64,000 nt of DNA. Origin: JANQPA01 sp964548175 (GTDB lineage: Bacteria; Bacteroidota; Bacteroidia; Chitinophagales; Saprospiraceae). Position 1 is the first letter of the stretch; each line of letters begins with the position of its first letter. The stretch spans positions 30,600-94,599 of the forward strand of contig CAZJQS010000015.1 of the NCBI GenBank assembly GCA_964548175.1. Reading direction: 5' to 3'. Of the stretch, positions 55,352 to 62,539 are shown piece after piece. Below the pieces are notes generated by a model, which saw only the letters and a list, made by a program, of their open reading frames with translations, was not told the DNA's origin and made no database searches. Position numbers and translations under genes: made by a program.

Positions 55352-56038
55352 TTAAGCCTCTTTCAACAATTGATCCATATCCCGGATCAATAATCTCCGT
55401 CGATTGAAAGTAAGCACATTTCTATTCCTTAATTCATTCAAAACGGTAGTCACGGTTTGACGAGAGGTGGCCGTCAGGTTGGCAATTTCCTGGTGAGTCA
55501 TAAATTTGCGGACCAAGGTTTCATAGCCGACCCGCTGTCCTTTCTTCTGGCCTAATTCGTGGAGGAATTCAATAATGCGGGTGCGGGAATCTTTAAATAC
55601 CAGAGATTCCAGCCTGTTTTCCATTTCGAGCATCCGGGATCCCATGATCTTCATAATGAACAAACTCAGTCCGTTGTGTTCGCGCATCAGGGATTTCATC
55701 TCGTCTACGGTGACGACGCAGAGCTGTGTCTCGTCCATGGCATAAGCAAAATCACGGCGCTTCCCTTCTCCGATCAGGGAGAGTTCGCCGAATACTTCGC
55801 CTTTATTCAGAATTGCTTTGGTGATCTCCTTGCCGGACTCTCCGTATGTCCCAATCTTTACTCTTCCTTCGGTCAGAAAAAACATCCGGTCAGCATGCTC
55901 CTCGGGCAGGTAAATGTATTCGCCCCGCTTGTAGGTGCGATGAACGTGCTTTTCCATATCGCCCCGACCTACTTTCTGCGGGCAAAAAATGCCGGTGACG
56001 TCGATGTTTTCCAAAAACCAGAAGGATTGATTATTCAT
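55352..56038 (-). CDS. Crp/Fnr family transcription regulator
   Basis: A 228-residue regulator. A cyclic-nucleotide-binding-like beta-barrel covers residues about 10-130 (YKRGEYIYLPEEHADRMFFL, KGEVFGELSLIGEGKRR). A long dimer helix leads into a winged helix-turn-helix (about 165-225, MTHQEIANLTATSRQTVTTV). No Fnr-type Cys cluster is present at the N-terminus; two Cys (about 19 and 107) are isolated. The effector and targets are unknown. Confidence 0.92.
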   Translation of the reverse strand: MNNQSFWFLENIDVTGIFCPQKVGRGDMEKHVHRTYKRGEYIYLPEEHADRMFFLTEGRVKIGTYGESGKEITKAILNKGEVFGELSLIGEGKRRDFAYAMDETQLCVVTVDEMKSLMREHNGLSLFIMKIMGSRMLEMENRLESLVFKDSRTRIIEFLHELGQKKGQRVGYETLVRKFMTHQEIANLTATSRQTVTTVLNELRNRNVLTFNRRRLLIRDMDQLLKEA

Positions 56039-56200
56039 AATGCAGACTGAATTTTATCTTTTAAAACGCTTAAGCAATAGGCTAGTTTGAGTTAAGTTGT
56101 TTTTGGTAGAGCTACTGTCTTTCAGCTAACAAATTTATTGGTAGAAGATATAAGACCGATAGTATAAGGACTGATGAAAAAAACTGTTTTCCGTTTAATC

Positions 56201-56217
56201 TAAAACATACACCGCCG
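56201..56217. repeat. Solo arm of the 11.6-kb palindrome
   Basis: TAAAACATACACCGCCG matches exactly one arm of the hairpin at 11600-11657, 44.6 kb away. The opposite arm is missing here; the next bases (CAGTCATC) diverge. Confidence 0.5.
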
Positions 56218-56228
56218 CAGTCATCTTT

Positions 56229-56652
56229 ACAGGCTCCGGAGGAGCCTAATGTTGTTAGAGCATCGAAATGCCCCAGTTAGAGCTCCGGAGGAGCGAAATG
56301 ACATCTTCTCTTTTTTCCATCCTGCCCAGGACTCGTTTTTTTGATCCGCTGAAGCTCAATTTATTTTTTTCTGTCGCTAACAACATTAGGCTCCTCCGGA
56401 GCCCTTAAACCTTTTTTCAATTCAAAGGGAACAACTTAAAATAAAAATATTCATTTAGGACCACCCCTCAAAAACTATATTCAACTCATTCAGCTCCCAC
56501 CCGACCGCTTCATTATTGAGGCAATTCTTACAGGCTCCGGAGGAGCCCAATGTTGTTAGAGCATCGAAATGCCCCAGTTAGAGCTCCGGAGGAGCGAAAT
56601 GACTTAAAATAAAATATTCATTTAGACCTACCCCCTCAAAAACTATATTCAT
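56229..56652. repeat. GCTCCGGAGGAGC repeat cluster
   Basis: Two 74-bp copies, at 56229-56302 and 56530-56603, differ at one base. Each carries GGCTCCGGAGGAGCC, then TAATGTTGTTAGAGCATCGA, and then GAGCTCCGGAGGAGCGAAAT. An inverted partial copy lies at 56375-56404. A second repeat (TTAAAATAAAaATATTCATT to CTCAAAAACTATATTCA) occurs at about 56438-56485 and 56604-56652. Each GCTCC-GGA-GGAGC can form a hairpin. The 794-bp gap 56039-56832 contains no gene that I can support. Confidence 0.75.
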
Positions 56653-56832
56653 GAATGGCTTCGCACCTATTTAGCCTCCGTTGTTTTAAAGGACATACGC
56701 CCCCGCCAGGGACGATTATGCCCAAGTGCTAAACACCAATTATTTAAAGATAAACACTAAAAGAAATATAAAAAAGCTTCCCATGCCCAACTCTTGTTAG
56801 AATGCTCCCGTCTTATCCGTTAAAATTATACC

Positions 56833-57168
56833 ATGAGAAAATATCGATGGCCTTTATACCTTTTCCTATTGTTTCTTTTTTCCTGCGACTTTTTAGAAAG
56901 CCCTTTCACACTGACTAAAAAGGAGCATCGACTAATTTATGTTGCAAAACATAAAGTTGACTGTGTGGGAGAAGGGGGCATGAGTTGTTTATTGATAAAG
57001 GAACGGCCGGAGGAAGAATGGCGATATTTTTATGGGCCAATCGAAGGTTTTGATCATGAAGAGGGGTATGAATATGCGATAGAGGTATATGTAGAACAAG
57101 TTGGCAATCCTCCTGAAGATGGGTCATCTTTAAAATACACTTTAGTTAAGATTTTATCAAAAAAATAA
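56833..57168 (+). CDS. DUF4377 domain lipoprotein
   Basis: A 111-residue lipoprotein (FLLFLFSCDFLES lipobox). The mature part matches DUF4377: KVDCVGEGGMSCLLIKERP, EEEWRYFYGPIEGFDHEEGY and GNPPEDGSSLKYTLVKILSK. Its function is unknown; some relatives are fused to META/HslJ-like domains. It stands alone downstream of the repeat cluster and converges on dnaX. Confidence 0.82.
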   Translation: MRKYRWPLYLFLLFLFSCDFLESPFTLTKKEHRLIYVAKHKVDCVGEGGMSCLLIKERPEEEWRYFYGPIEGFDHEEGYEYAIEVYVEQVGNPPEDGSSLKYTLVKILSKK

Positions 57169-57171
57169 CCT

Positions 57172-57226
57172 GACCTTCAAAGAGGGCTGCACTTTGTGCA
57201 AGGTCGGTGATTATTTTTTTTTAATC
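57172..57226 (+). terminator. Terminator-like hairpin between DUF4377 gene and dnaX
   Basis: GACCTT...AAGGTC surrounds an inner TGCAC-TTT-GTGCA hairpin, followed by a T-run (TTATTTTTTTTTAA). It fits an intrinsic terminator for the plus-strand gene. The dnaX stop lies at its right edge. Confidence 0.45.
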
Positions 57227-59002
57227 TTCATCAAAGCGCAGATCAAAGCGCTTCCATACATCTTTGATCAGAGGGTTTTTCTCATGCATTTGCTTAAGTT
57301 TTTCCTTGCTGGTCAAGGGGCGCTTCGGTTTTTCCACTTTAGGTGCCTTGGACTTATCGAGCTTGATCTTTAAAGAAAGTTTGGGTTGGTTAAAATAGGT
57401 TCTGAGGTGATCCATTATGCCGGATTCCTGTTGCAAAGTACTTTTCGCGAGGTCGGAGCCCACCAATGCCAGAATTTCCTGTTCTTTTACTTTCAATTCT
57501 GCTTTTTTCAGGTATCCTTTCATAGAATCCGGCAGGTTGTTGTCTACGTAGGCATCCCATTCTTTACGCAATTCCTCTCCGGTGACCTCCTTTTGGGCAG
57601 CTTCTTCTCCGGCGGTATCCTTGCGGACCTCCTGCAGCAGCGAGTTGATGTCCAGTTTCTGGAAAGCATGCTTACCCTTTTTCAGGCGACCGGACGGCGA
57701 TTCGGGCGTCGGTTCGTTATCTTCTCCGGCTTCCATCCGGGTATTTTCCTCCGGGTCGTCTTCTTCGAGTTCATGACCGGCATCCGGAACGGATTTGGGT
57801 TCCGTTTTTTTTTCTTCAGGAATTTTCCCGCCGGTAGTGGATTTTACCGGGCTACTCTTTTTTTTTTCCAGGAGAGGCTCCACGGGTTGGCCCTCTGCTA
57901 TTTTGATCGCCCTGTTGAGGTACGTCATTTTTATGAGCGCCATTTCGACCTGCAATCGTTTGTTACGCGCCATGCGGTAGTTGATGTCACATTCGTTCAA
58001 CAGATCCAGCAGGGACAGCAGCAAAGAAGTAGGCGCAATGGCGGCCTGCTCGCCGTATCGACTCATTAGATTATCACTCACTTCCAGCAACTGCAATGTT
58101 TCAGGATCTTTACAGACCAGCAGGTTACGGACGTGCTCTGACAAGCCGCTGATGAAGATGTCCGGATCGAAGCCTTTGCGCAGGATGTCATCAAAGATCA
58201 ACAGTATCCTGGAAACATCTTCCATCATAAAAGCGTCTACTACCTGAAAAAAATAGTCGTAATCCAGCACATTCAGATTCGTAATGACATCCTGATAGGT
58301 GATCTTTTTTCCGGAAAAAGAGACGATGCGGTCGAATATAGAAAGTGCATCCCGGAGCGCGCCGTCTGCTTTCTGACCGATCACGTGCAACGCATCTTTA
58401 TCCGCTTCTATGTTTTCCGCCTCACAGATCTCCATAAGGTGCTCGACCATTCGGGGCGCCTGTATGCGTTTGAAATCAAAGATCTGGCAACGCGAAAGGA
58501 TGGTAGGAATGATCTTGTGCTTTTCGGTGGTCGCCAGGATAAAAATGGCGTAAGGCGGCGGCTCTTCCAGCGTTTTCAAAAACGCATTAAAGGCTTGTTG
58601 TGAAAGCATGTGCACCTCATCGATGATGAACACTTTATACTTTCCCTGCTGCGGCTGGAAGCGCACCTGTTCGATCAGCGCCCGGATGTGCTCGACACTG
58701 TTGTTGGAAGCCGCGTCCAGTTCCATAATATTAAAAGAGGCGTTATCGTCGAAAGACCTGCAGGACGAACAGGCGCCGCAAGGCTCATGATCTTCCGTAA
58801 CATTCTGACAGTTGAGCACCTTGGCCAGGATACGCGCACAAGTTGTTTTTCCCACTCCCCTGGGCCCGCAGAAAAGGAATGCATGCGCCAGATGATCGTT
58901 GATCAATGCATTCTTCAGCGTCTGGGTGACATGCTCCTGCCCCACCACATCTACAAACCTGGTGGGCCTGTACTTCCTAGCCGATACGATAAAGTTGCTC
59001 AT
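57221..59002 (-). CDS. dnaX: DNA polymerase III subunit gamma/tau
   Basis: Clamp-loader ATPase of the replisome, 593 residues from ATG 59002. The AAA+ P-loop FCGPRGVGKTTCARILAK, a zinc module (LNCQNVTEDHEPCGACSSC), Walker B IIDEVHMLSQQAFNAFLKTL and the SRC sensor in IIPTILSRCQIFDFKRIQ are present. The C-terminal 220 residues are charged, low-complexity and then helical, as in tau. No programmed frameshift slippery A-run was recognised with confidence. It is divergent from nadE. Confidence 0.96.
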   Translation of the reverse strand: MSNFIVSARKYRPTRFVDVVGQEHVTQTLKNALINDHLAHAFLFCGPRGVGKTTCARILAKVLNCQNVTEDHEPCGACSSCRSFDDNASFNIMELDAASNNSVEHIRALIEQVRFQPQQGKYKVFIIDEVHMLSQQAFNAFLKTLEEPPPYAIFILATTEKHKIIPTILSRCQIFDFKRIQAPRMVEHLMEICEAENIEADKDALHVIGQKADGALRDALSIFDRIVSFSGKKITYQDVITNLNVLDYDYFFQVVDAFMMEDVSRILLIFDDILRKGFDPDIFISGLSEHVRNLLVCKDPETLQLLEVSDNLMSRYGEQAAIAPTSLLLSLLDLLNECDINYRMARNKRLQVEMALIKMTYLNRAIKIAEGQPVEPLLEKKKSSPVKSTTGGKIPEEKKTEPKSVPDAGHELEEDDPEENTRMEAGEDNEPTPESPSGRLKKGKHAFQKLDINSLLQEVRKDTAGEEAAQKEVTGEELRKEWDAYVDNNLPDSMKGYLKKAELKVKEQEILALVGSDLAKSTLQQESGIMDHLRTYFNQPKLSLKIKLDKSKAPKVEKPKRPLTSKEKLKQMHEKNPLIKDVWKRFDLRFDED

Positions 59003-59066
59003 CAATATTTTTTAGAAAATAGAAACAATCCGAAAGTTAGGCTTTTTGCTAAGATAAAAAAATATA

Positions 59067-59104
59067 AATAGAAGTGGACGCCTGAGGCGCCGCACTTCTA
59101 TTTC
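59067..59104. repeat. Imperfect hairpin in the dnaX-nadE divergent gap
   Basis: AAATAGAAGTGGACGCC and GGCGCCGCACTTCTATTT pair except near the centre. It lies in the dnaX 5' leader if transcription starts at the box at 59119-59126. Confidence 0.45.
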
Positions 59105-59117
59105 TTAATTTTAATTT

Positions 59118-59150
59118 ACAAACTTAGTTTGACCCTGAAACTAAGTTTGT
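59118..59150. promoter_or_regulatory. 13-bp inverted repeat carrying two divergent -7 boxes
   Basis: ACAAACTTAGTTT and its exact complement are separated by GACCCTG. The right arm contains TAAGTTTG on the plus strand (59142-59149), 35 bp before the nadE ATG. The left arm contains the same box on the minus strand (59119-59126), facing dnaX. It could be a shared divergent promoter and/or an operator. Confidence 0.5.
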
Positions 59151-59184
59151 CTAACTTGCAGCCATTCAAACGCAAAACCAAATT

Positions 59185-60825
59185 ATGAAGATCAGTATAG
59201 CTCAATTAAACTACCACATAGGGAATTTCGAGGGCAATCTGGCCAAGATGCTACAGGCTGTCGAACAAGCTAAGCGGGAAGGCGCCGACCTTATTTGCTT
59301 CAGCGAATTAGCGACCTGCGGCTATCCGCCCAGAGACTTTCTTGAATTCGACGATTTTATCGAACTCAGCGAAAATTCCATTCGCGAACTAGCCAAAGCA
59401 GCCCAGGGTATTGCCATCGTAGTAGGCTCGCCCAGTCATAATCCTGTGATTGAAGGGAAGGACCTTTACAACTCTGCTTTTTTCTTGGCGGACGGCCAAG
59501 TTCAGCAGGTGCAGCATAAAGCCTTGCTGCCGACTTACGACATTTTCGACGAATATCGCTATTTCGAACCCGCCACCGAATTTAAGGTAGTGGAATACAA
59601 GGGCAAGCGCATTGCCCTCACCGTTTGCGAGGATATCTGGAACCTGGGCAACGAAAACCCGCTCTACACCATCTGCCCGCTGGATATCATGATGCCCCAG
59701 AAGCCAGACTTCATCCTGAACTTATCCGCCTCCCCTTTTTCCTACGATCAGGCCTTTGACCGAATCAAGGTCGTTAAAGCTAATGTGGAAAAATACAAGA
59801 TCCCCATGTTTTATGTCAACCATTGCGGCGCTCAGACGGAGATCATCTTCGACGGAGGCTCCCTGGTGATGTCGCCGGACGCCAAAATTTATGAAGAGCT
59901 TCCTTATTTCGAGGAATGTTTCAGAACTTATGAATTGGACGAGGTGATCAAAGGCAAACCTGAAGAACACCAGCAATCCAAGGATAAAGTGGCGCTCATT
60001 CACGATGCGATCGTATTAGGCATTAAAGACTATTTTGGGAAGCTGGGTTTCAAAAAGGCCATTCTCGGGCTGTCCGGCGGGATCGACTCTGCCCTGGTGG
60101 CCGTTTTGGCGCAGCGAGCCCTTGGCCAGGAAAATGTACGCGTATTATTGATGCCCTCTCAGTTTTCCTCGGATCATTCGGTGCATGACGCCCGTAAGCT
60201 GGCACAAAACCTGGGTATCCAGTACGACATCATTCCCATAGAGCAGATCTACCGTTCTTATGAACAAGCACTCCAGCCTCACTTTTGGGCTTATCCTTTT
60301 GATATTGCGGAGGAGAACATCCAGGCACGCATCCGGGGAATGCTATTGATGGCCTTTTCTAATAAATTCGGAAATATTCTACTCAACACTTCAAATAAGA
60401 GCGAAATGGCGGTGGGATACGGCACCTTGTATGGAGATATGTGCGGCGGGCTTTCCGTCATCGGCGATGTCTACAAAACCGAAGCTTACGAGCTGGCTCA
60501 TTACATTAACAAAGACGAAGAGGTTATTCCGCAAAGCATCATCACCAAACCGCCTTCAGCTGAGCTCGCGCCCGATCAAAAGGACACCGATAGCCTGCCT
60601 GATTACGAAGTGCTTGACGAGATCCTTTTTCAATATATCGAAAACCGGCAGAGTCCGGAGGATTTGATCGAAAAGGGTTTTGAGGAAAAATTAGTCCGGC
60701 GGGTATTACGACTGGTGAACATCAATGAATTTAAGCGGCATCAGACGGCGCCGGTGTTGAGGGTATCGGATAAGTCCTTTGGTATGGGCAGGAGAATACC
60801 GATCGTAGGGAAGTATTTAGCATAA
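59185..60825 (+). CDS. nadE: Glutamine-dependent NAD+ synthetase
   Basis: Last step of NAD synthesis, converting nicotinate adenine dinucleotide to NAD with ATP and glutamine, 546 residues. The N-terminal nitrilase-fold glutaminase has the Glu-Lys-Cys triad at about E41 (ICFSELATCGYPPRD), K112 (HKALLPTYDIFDE) and C148 (LTVCEDIWN). The C-terminal synthetase has the PP-loop GLSGGIDSALVAVLAQ. The 4-bp gap to the convergent redoxin stop leaves little room for a terminator. Confidence 0.96.
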   Translation: MKISIAQLNYHIGNFEGNLAKMLQAVEQAKREGADLICFSELATCGYPPRDFLEFDDFIELSENSIRELAKAAQGIAIVVGSPSHNPVIEGKDLYNSAFFLADGQVQQVQHKALLPTYDIFDEYRYFEPATEFKVVEYKGKRIALTVCEDIWNLGNENPLYTICPLDIMMPQKPDFILNLSASPFSYDQAFDRIKVVKANVEKYKIPMFYVNHCGAQTEIIFDGGSLVMSPDAKIYEELPYFEECFRTYELDEVIKGKPEEHQQSKDKVALIHDAIVLGIKDYFGKLGFKKAILGLSGGIDSALVAVLAQRALGQENVRVLLMPSQFSSDHSVHDARKLAQNLGIQYDIIPIEQIYRSYEQALQPHFWAYPFDIAEENIQARIRGMLLMAFSNKFGNILLNTSNKSEMAVGYGTLYGDMCGGLSVIGDVYKTEAYELAHYINKDEEVIPQSIITKPPSAELAPDQKDTDSLPDYEVLDEILFQYIENRQSPEDLIEKGFEEKLVRRVLRLVNINEFKRHQTAPVLRVSDKSFGMGRRIPIVGKYLA

Positions 60826-60829
60826 AGCT

Positions 60830-61387
60830 TTAAGCCTTCCACTTAATATTACACCCACCGCTCGGATACTGTATTTCACTCACCTCTTCCCCAGCCAATA
60901 CTGCATCGAGGGCCGCCCGTAAATCCTTACCGGTTAAAGGCAGGTTATTTTTCGGCCTGCTGTCATCTAAACGGCCCCGGTATACTAACTTGAGGTCTTT
61001 ATCAAACACATAAAAATCCGGGGTACAAGCCGCATCATAAGCTCTGGCCACCTCCTGCGTTTCATCATACAAATAGGGAAAGGGATAGCCCACTTCTTTT
61101 GCATGAACCTTCATCTTGTCGGGGCCGTCTTGTGGATATTTTTCCGCATCATTTGAGCTGATCCCCACAAAAGCCACTCCTTTCTCCTGATATTCCCTTG
61201 CCACTCTGACAATCTCCTCATTAACGTGGAGTACATAAGGGCAGTGATTGCACAAAAACATCACCACTGTGGCTTTACCGGAAGCAAGATCAGACAAGCT
61301 CATCTCTTTCCCGGAAACTGTATCGGGTAAAATAAAGTCAGGGGCCTGGGTGCCCAGTTCTAGCATAGATGATTGAGTAAAAGCCAT
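60830..61387 (-). CDS. Thioredoxin-fold (redoxin, AhpC/TSA-like) protein
   Basis: About 185 residues from ATG 61387 (MAFTQSSMLELGTQAPDF); an upstream extension is unlikely because it reads through a heptamer repeat. The active-site region is VVMFLCNHCPYVLHVNEE, with a CxxC pair, and FVGISSNDAEKYPQDGPDKM and the C-terminal PSGGCNIKWK are family blocks. No signal peptide is seen, so it is probably cytoplasmic. It may be a peroxidase or a thiol reductase; the substrate is unknown. Confidence 0.85.
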   Translation of the reverse strand: MAFTQSSMLELGTQAPDFILPDTVSGKEMSLSDLASGKATVVMFLCNHCPYVLHVNEEIVRVAREYQEKGVAFVGISSNDAEKYPQDGPDKMKVHAKEVGYPFPYLYDETQEVARAYDAACTPDFYVFDKDLKLVYRGRLDDSRPKNNLPLTGKDLRAALDAVLAGEEVSEIQYPSGGCNIKWKA

Positions 61388-61390
61388 TGT

Positions 61391-61413
61391 TTGGTTGTTG
61401 GTTGTTGGTTGTT
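61391..61413. repeat. 7-bp tandem repeat TTGGTTG x3
   Basis: Three perfect TTGGTTG units with a partial fourth start 4 bp upstream of the redoxin ATG (61387, minus), so they lie in its leader. Confidence 0.65.
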
Positions 61414-61510
61414 GATAACGATATTCTGGATCAAGTTGTTTATTGAACAGTCGGGATAGTTCAAATAAATGTGTCAATAAAATTCTAATTCATTGATATT
61501 CAAGGTGCCT

Positions 61511-61538
61511 CAGAACTCAGAACCCGGAACTCTGAACA
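61511..61538. repeat. Degenerate 7-bp tandem repeat CAGAACT x4
   Basis: CAGAACT, CAGAACC, CGGAACT and CTGAACA follow each other in register, keeping GAAC at fixed positions. It lies in the gap between the redoxin and M15 peptidase genes. Confidence 0.5.
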
Positions 61539-61567
61539 CTCTCGAACAGTCTCGGTAAATGTATACA

Positions 61568-61595
61568 TCTGCGTGATTTGCGAAATCTGCGTGCC
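61568..61595. repeat. 9-bp tandem repeat around TGCG
   Basis: CTGCGTGAT, TTGCGAAAT and CTGCGTGCC are in register, 30 bp before the M15 gene stop. Confidence 0.45.
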
Positions 61596-61624
61596 ATAGA
61601 ACGTCCAAAACCCAAAAACCATCT

Positions 61625-62455
61625 CTACTTACATTTTGGGTTAATTCCCAGCACATACTTTTCCACCACTCCGATCTCTGCCGCCACTTCTGCTCCTTCA
61701 AAACCGGTGATCATAGAATCTCTAAGGTCCTTTGCTGCCTTGTGGGTCAGCGGCTGGGCCACCGGCATGAACGACCAGTGCCATTTTTCTTCATTATAGC
61801 CGAAAGGTCGGCCCGCATCTTTGGGCGTATAGGGCTGGCAAAAGCCAAAATCCGCTGCATTCTCCTGTAGCCAGGTATAGATCCTCAGCCCCTCTCCTTT
61901 TTCAAAAAATTCATTAGTCAGATTATTCAGGTCAATATCTGTCCCCCAGTGATGGCGGGAGGTACTGGGCATAGAGCTGAATTTCAATATTTTCAATGCC
62001 CGTTCTTTAGGATCAGGGAAGGCTTTGGAGGCGTCCTGCCCGCCTTCAATTCTGCGCTGTCCGGTCCATTTAGCTTCCCAGATACCTTTTTGAGCATAAA
62101 AGTTCCGGGTGGCGGAAATGATGATCAGTCTCACCGTATCTTCTAGGGCGGCTTTATGCATCCTTTGGAAAGCTTCATAGGCATCCTTTCGCAGGTACAT
62201 TCCTGCGCGGCTGGAATACACCGGGTCGATCAGGGTAAAATCGGGATGTTCCACCGGATCAAATTTGCCCATCAAGTAATCCAGGGAAAACTCATCAGCC
62301 ACTGCCTGCATTGCCAGACGATTTTCCTGCCGGTCGTCAATGAGCAATCGCTCATCCGAAGCTTGCTCGTCATTTGGGGACGGCTGTGGCTGGCAGGCGA
62401 GAAGGCTAAAACTTGCGAAAAACAAGAAGACTTTATACCGTTTTATGTTGTTCAT
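61625..62455 (-). CDS. M15 family D-Ala-D-Ala carboxypeptidase-like lipoprotein
   Basis: A 276-residue lipoprotein (lipobox FASFSLLACQPQ). The zinc peptidase domain shows SRHHWGTDIDLNNL (His and Asp ligands) and NEEKWHWSFMPVAQPLT (catalytic Glu region and third His), as in VanY/D-alanyl-D-alanine carboxypeptidases. It probably trims peptidoglycan stem peptides in the envelope. The unusual GREWGF-like loop is FGFCQPYTPKDAGRPFGYNE. It follows the 62539 gene on the same strand with a repeat-rich gap. Confidence 0.88.
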   Translation of the reverse strand: MNNIKRYKVFLFFASFSLLACQPQPSPNDEQASDERLLIDDRQENRLAMQAVADEFSLDYLMGKFDPVEHPDFTLIDPVYSSRAGMYLRKDAYEAFQRMHKAALEDTVRLIIISATRNFYAQKGIWEAKWTGQRRIEGGQDASKAFPDPKERALKILKFSSMPSTSRHHWGTDIDLNNLTNEFFEKGEGLRIYTWLQENAADFGFCQPYTPKDAGRPFGYNEEKWHWSFMPVAQPLTHKAAKDLRDSMITGFEGAEVAAEIGVVEKYVLGINPKCK

Positions 62456-62482
62456 AGATTACCATTATTTGTTTTGTATTCA

Positions 62483-62539
62483 CAATACCCAATACACACT
62501 ACTCATTACCAAACAGTCCTTCTACTTTCTACCTTCTAC
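62483..62539. repeat. Two 7-bp tandem repeat arrays (CAATACC and CTTCTAC)
   Basis: CAATACC, CAATACA, CACTACT and CATTACC (62483-62510) are followed after 8 bp by CTTCTAC, TTTCTAC and CTTCTAC (62519-62539). The second array runs into the stop codon of the minus-strand gene ending at 62539. Confidence 0.6.

Noticed and set aside
56229..56652. Reading the GCTCCGGAGGAGC repeats as a CRISPR array.
   Set aside because: There are only two direct copies of 74 bp, an inverted copy and no regular spacers; no cas gene is present.
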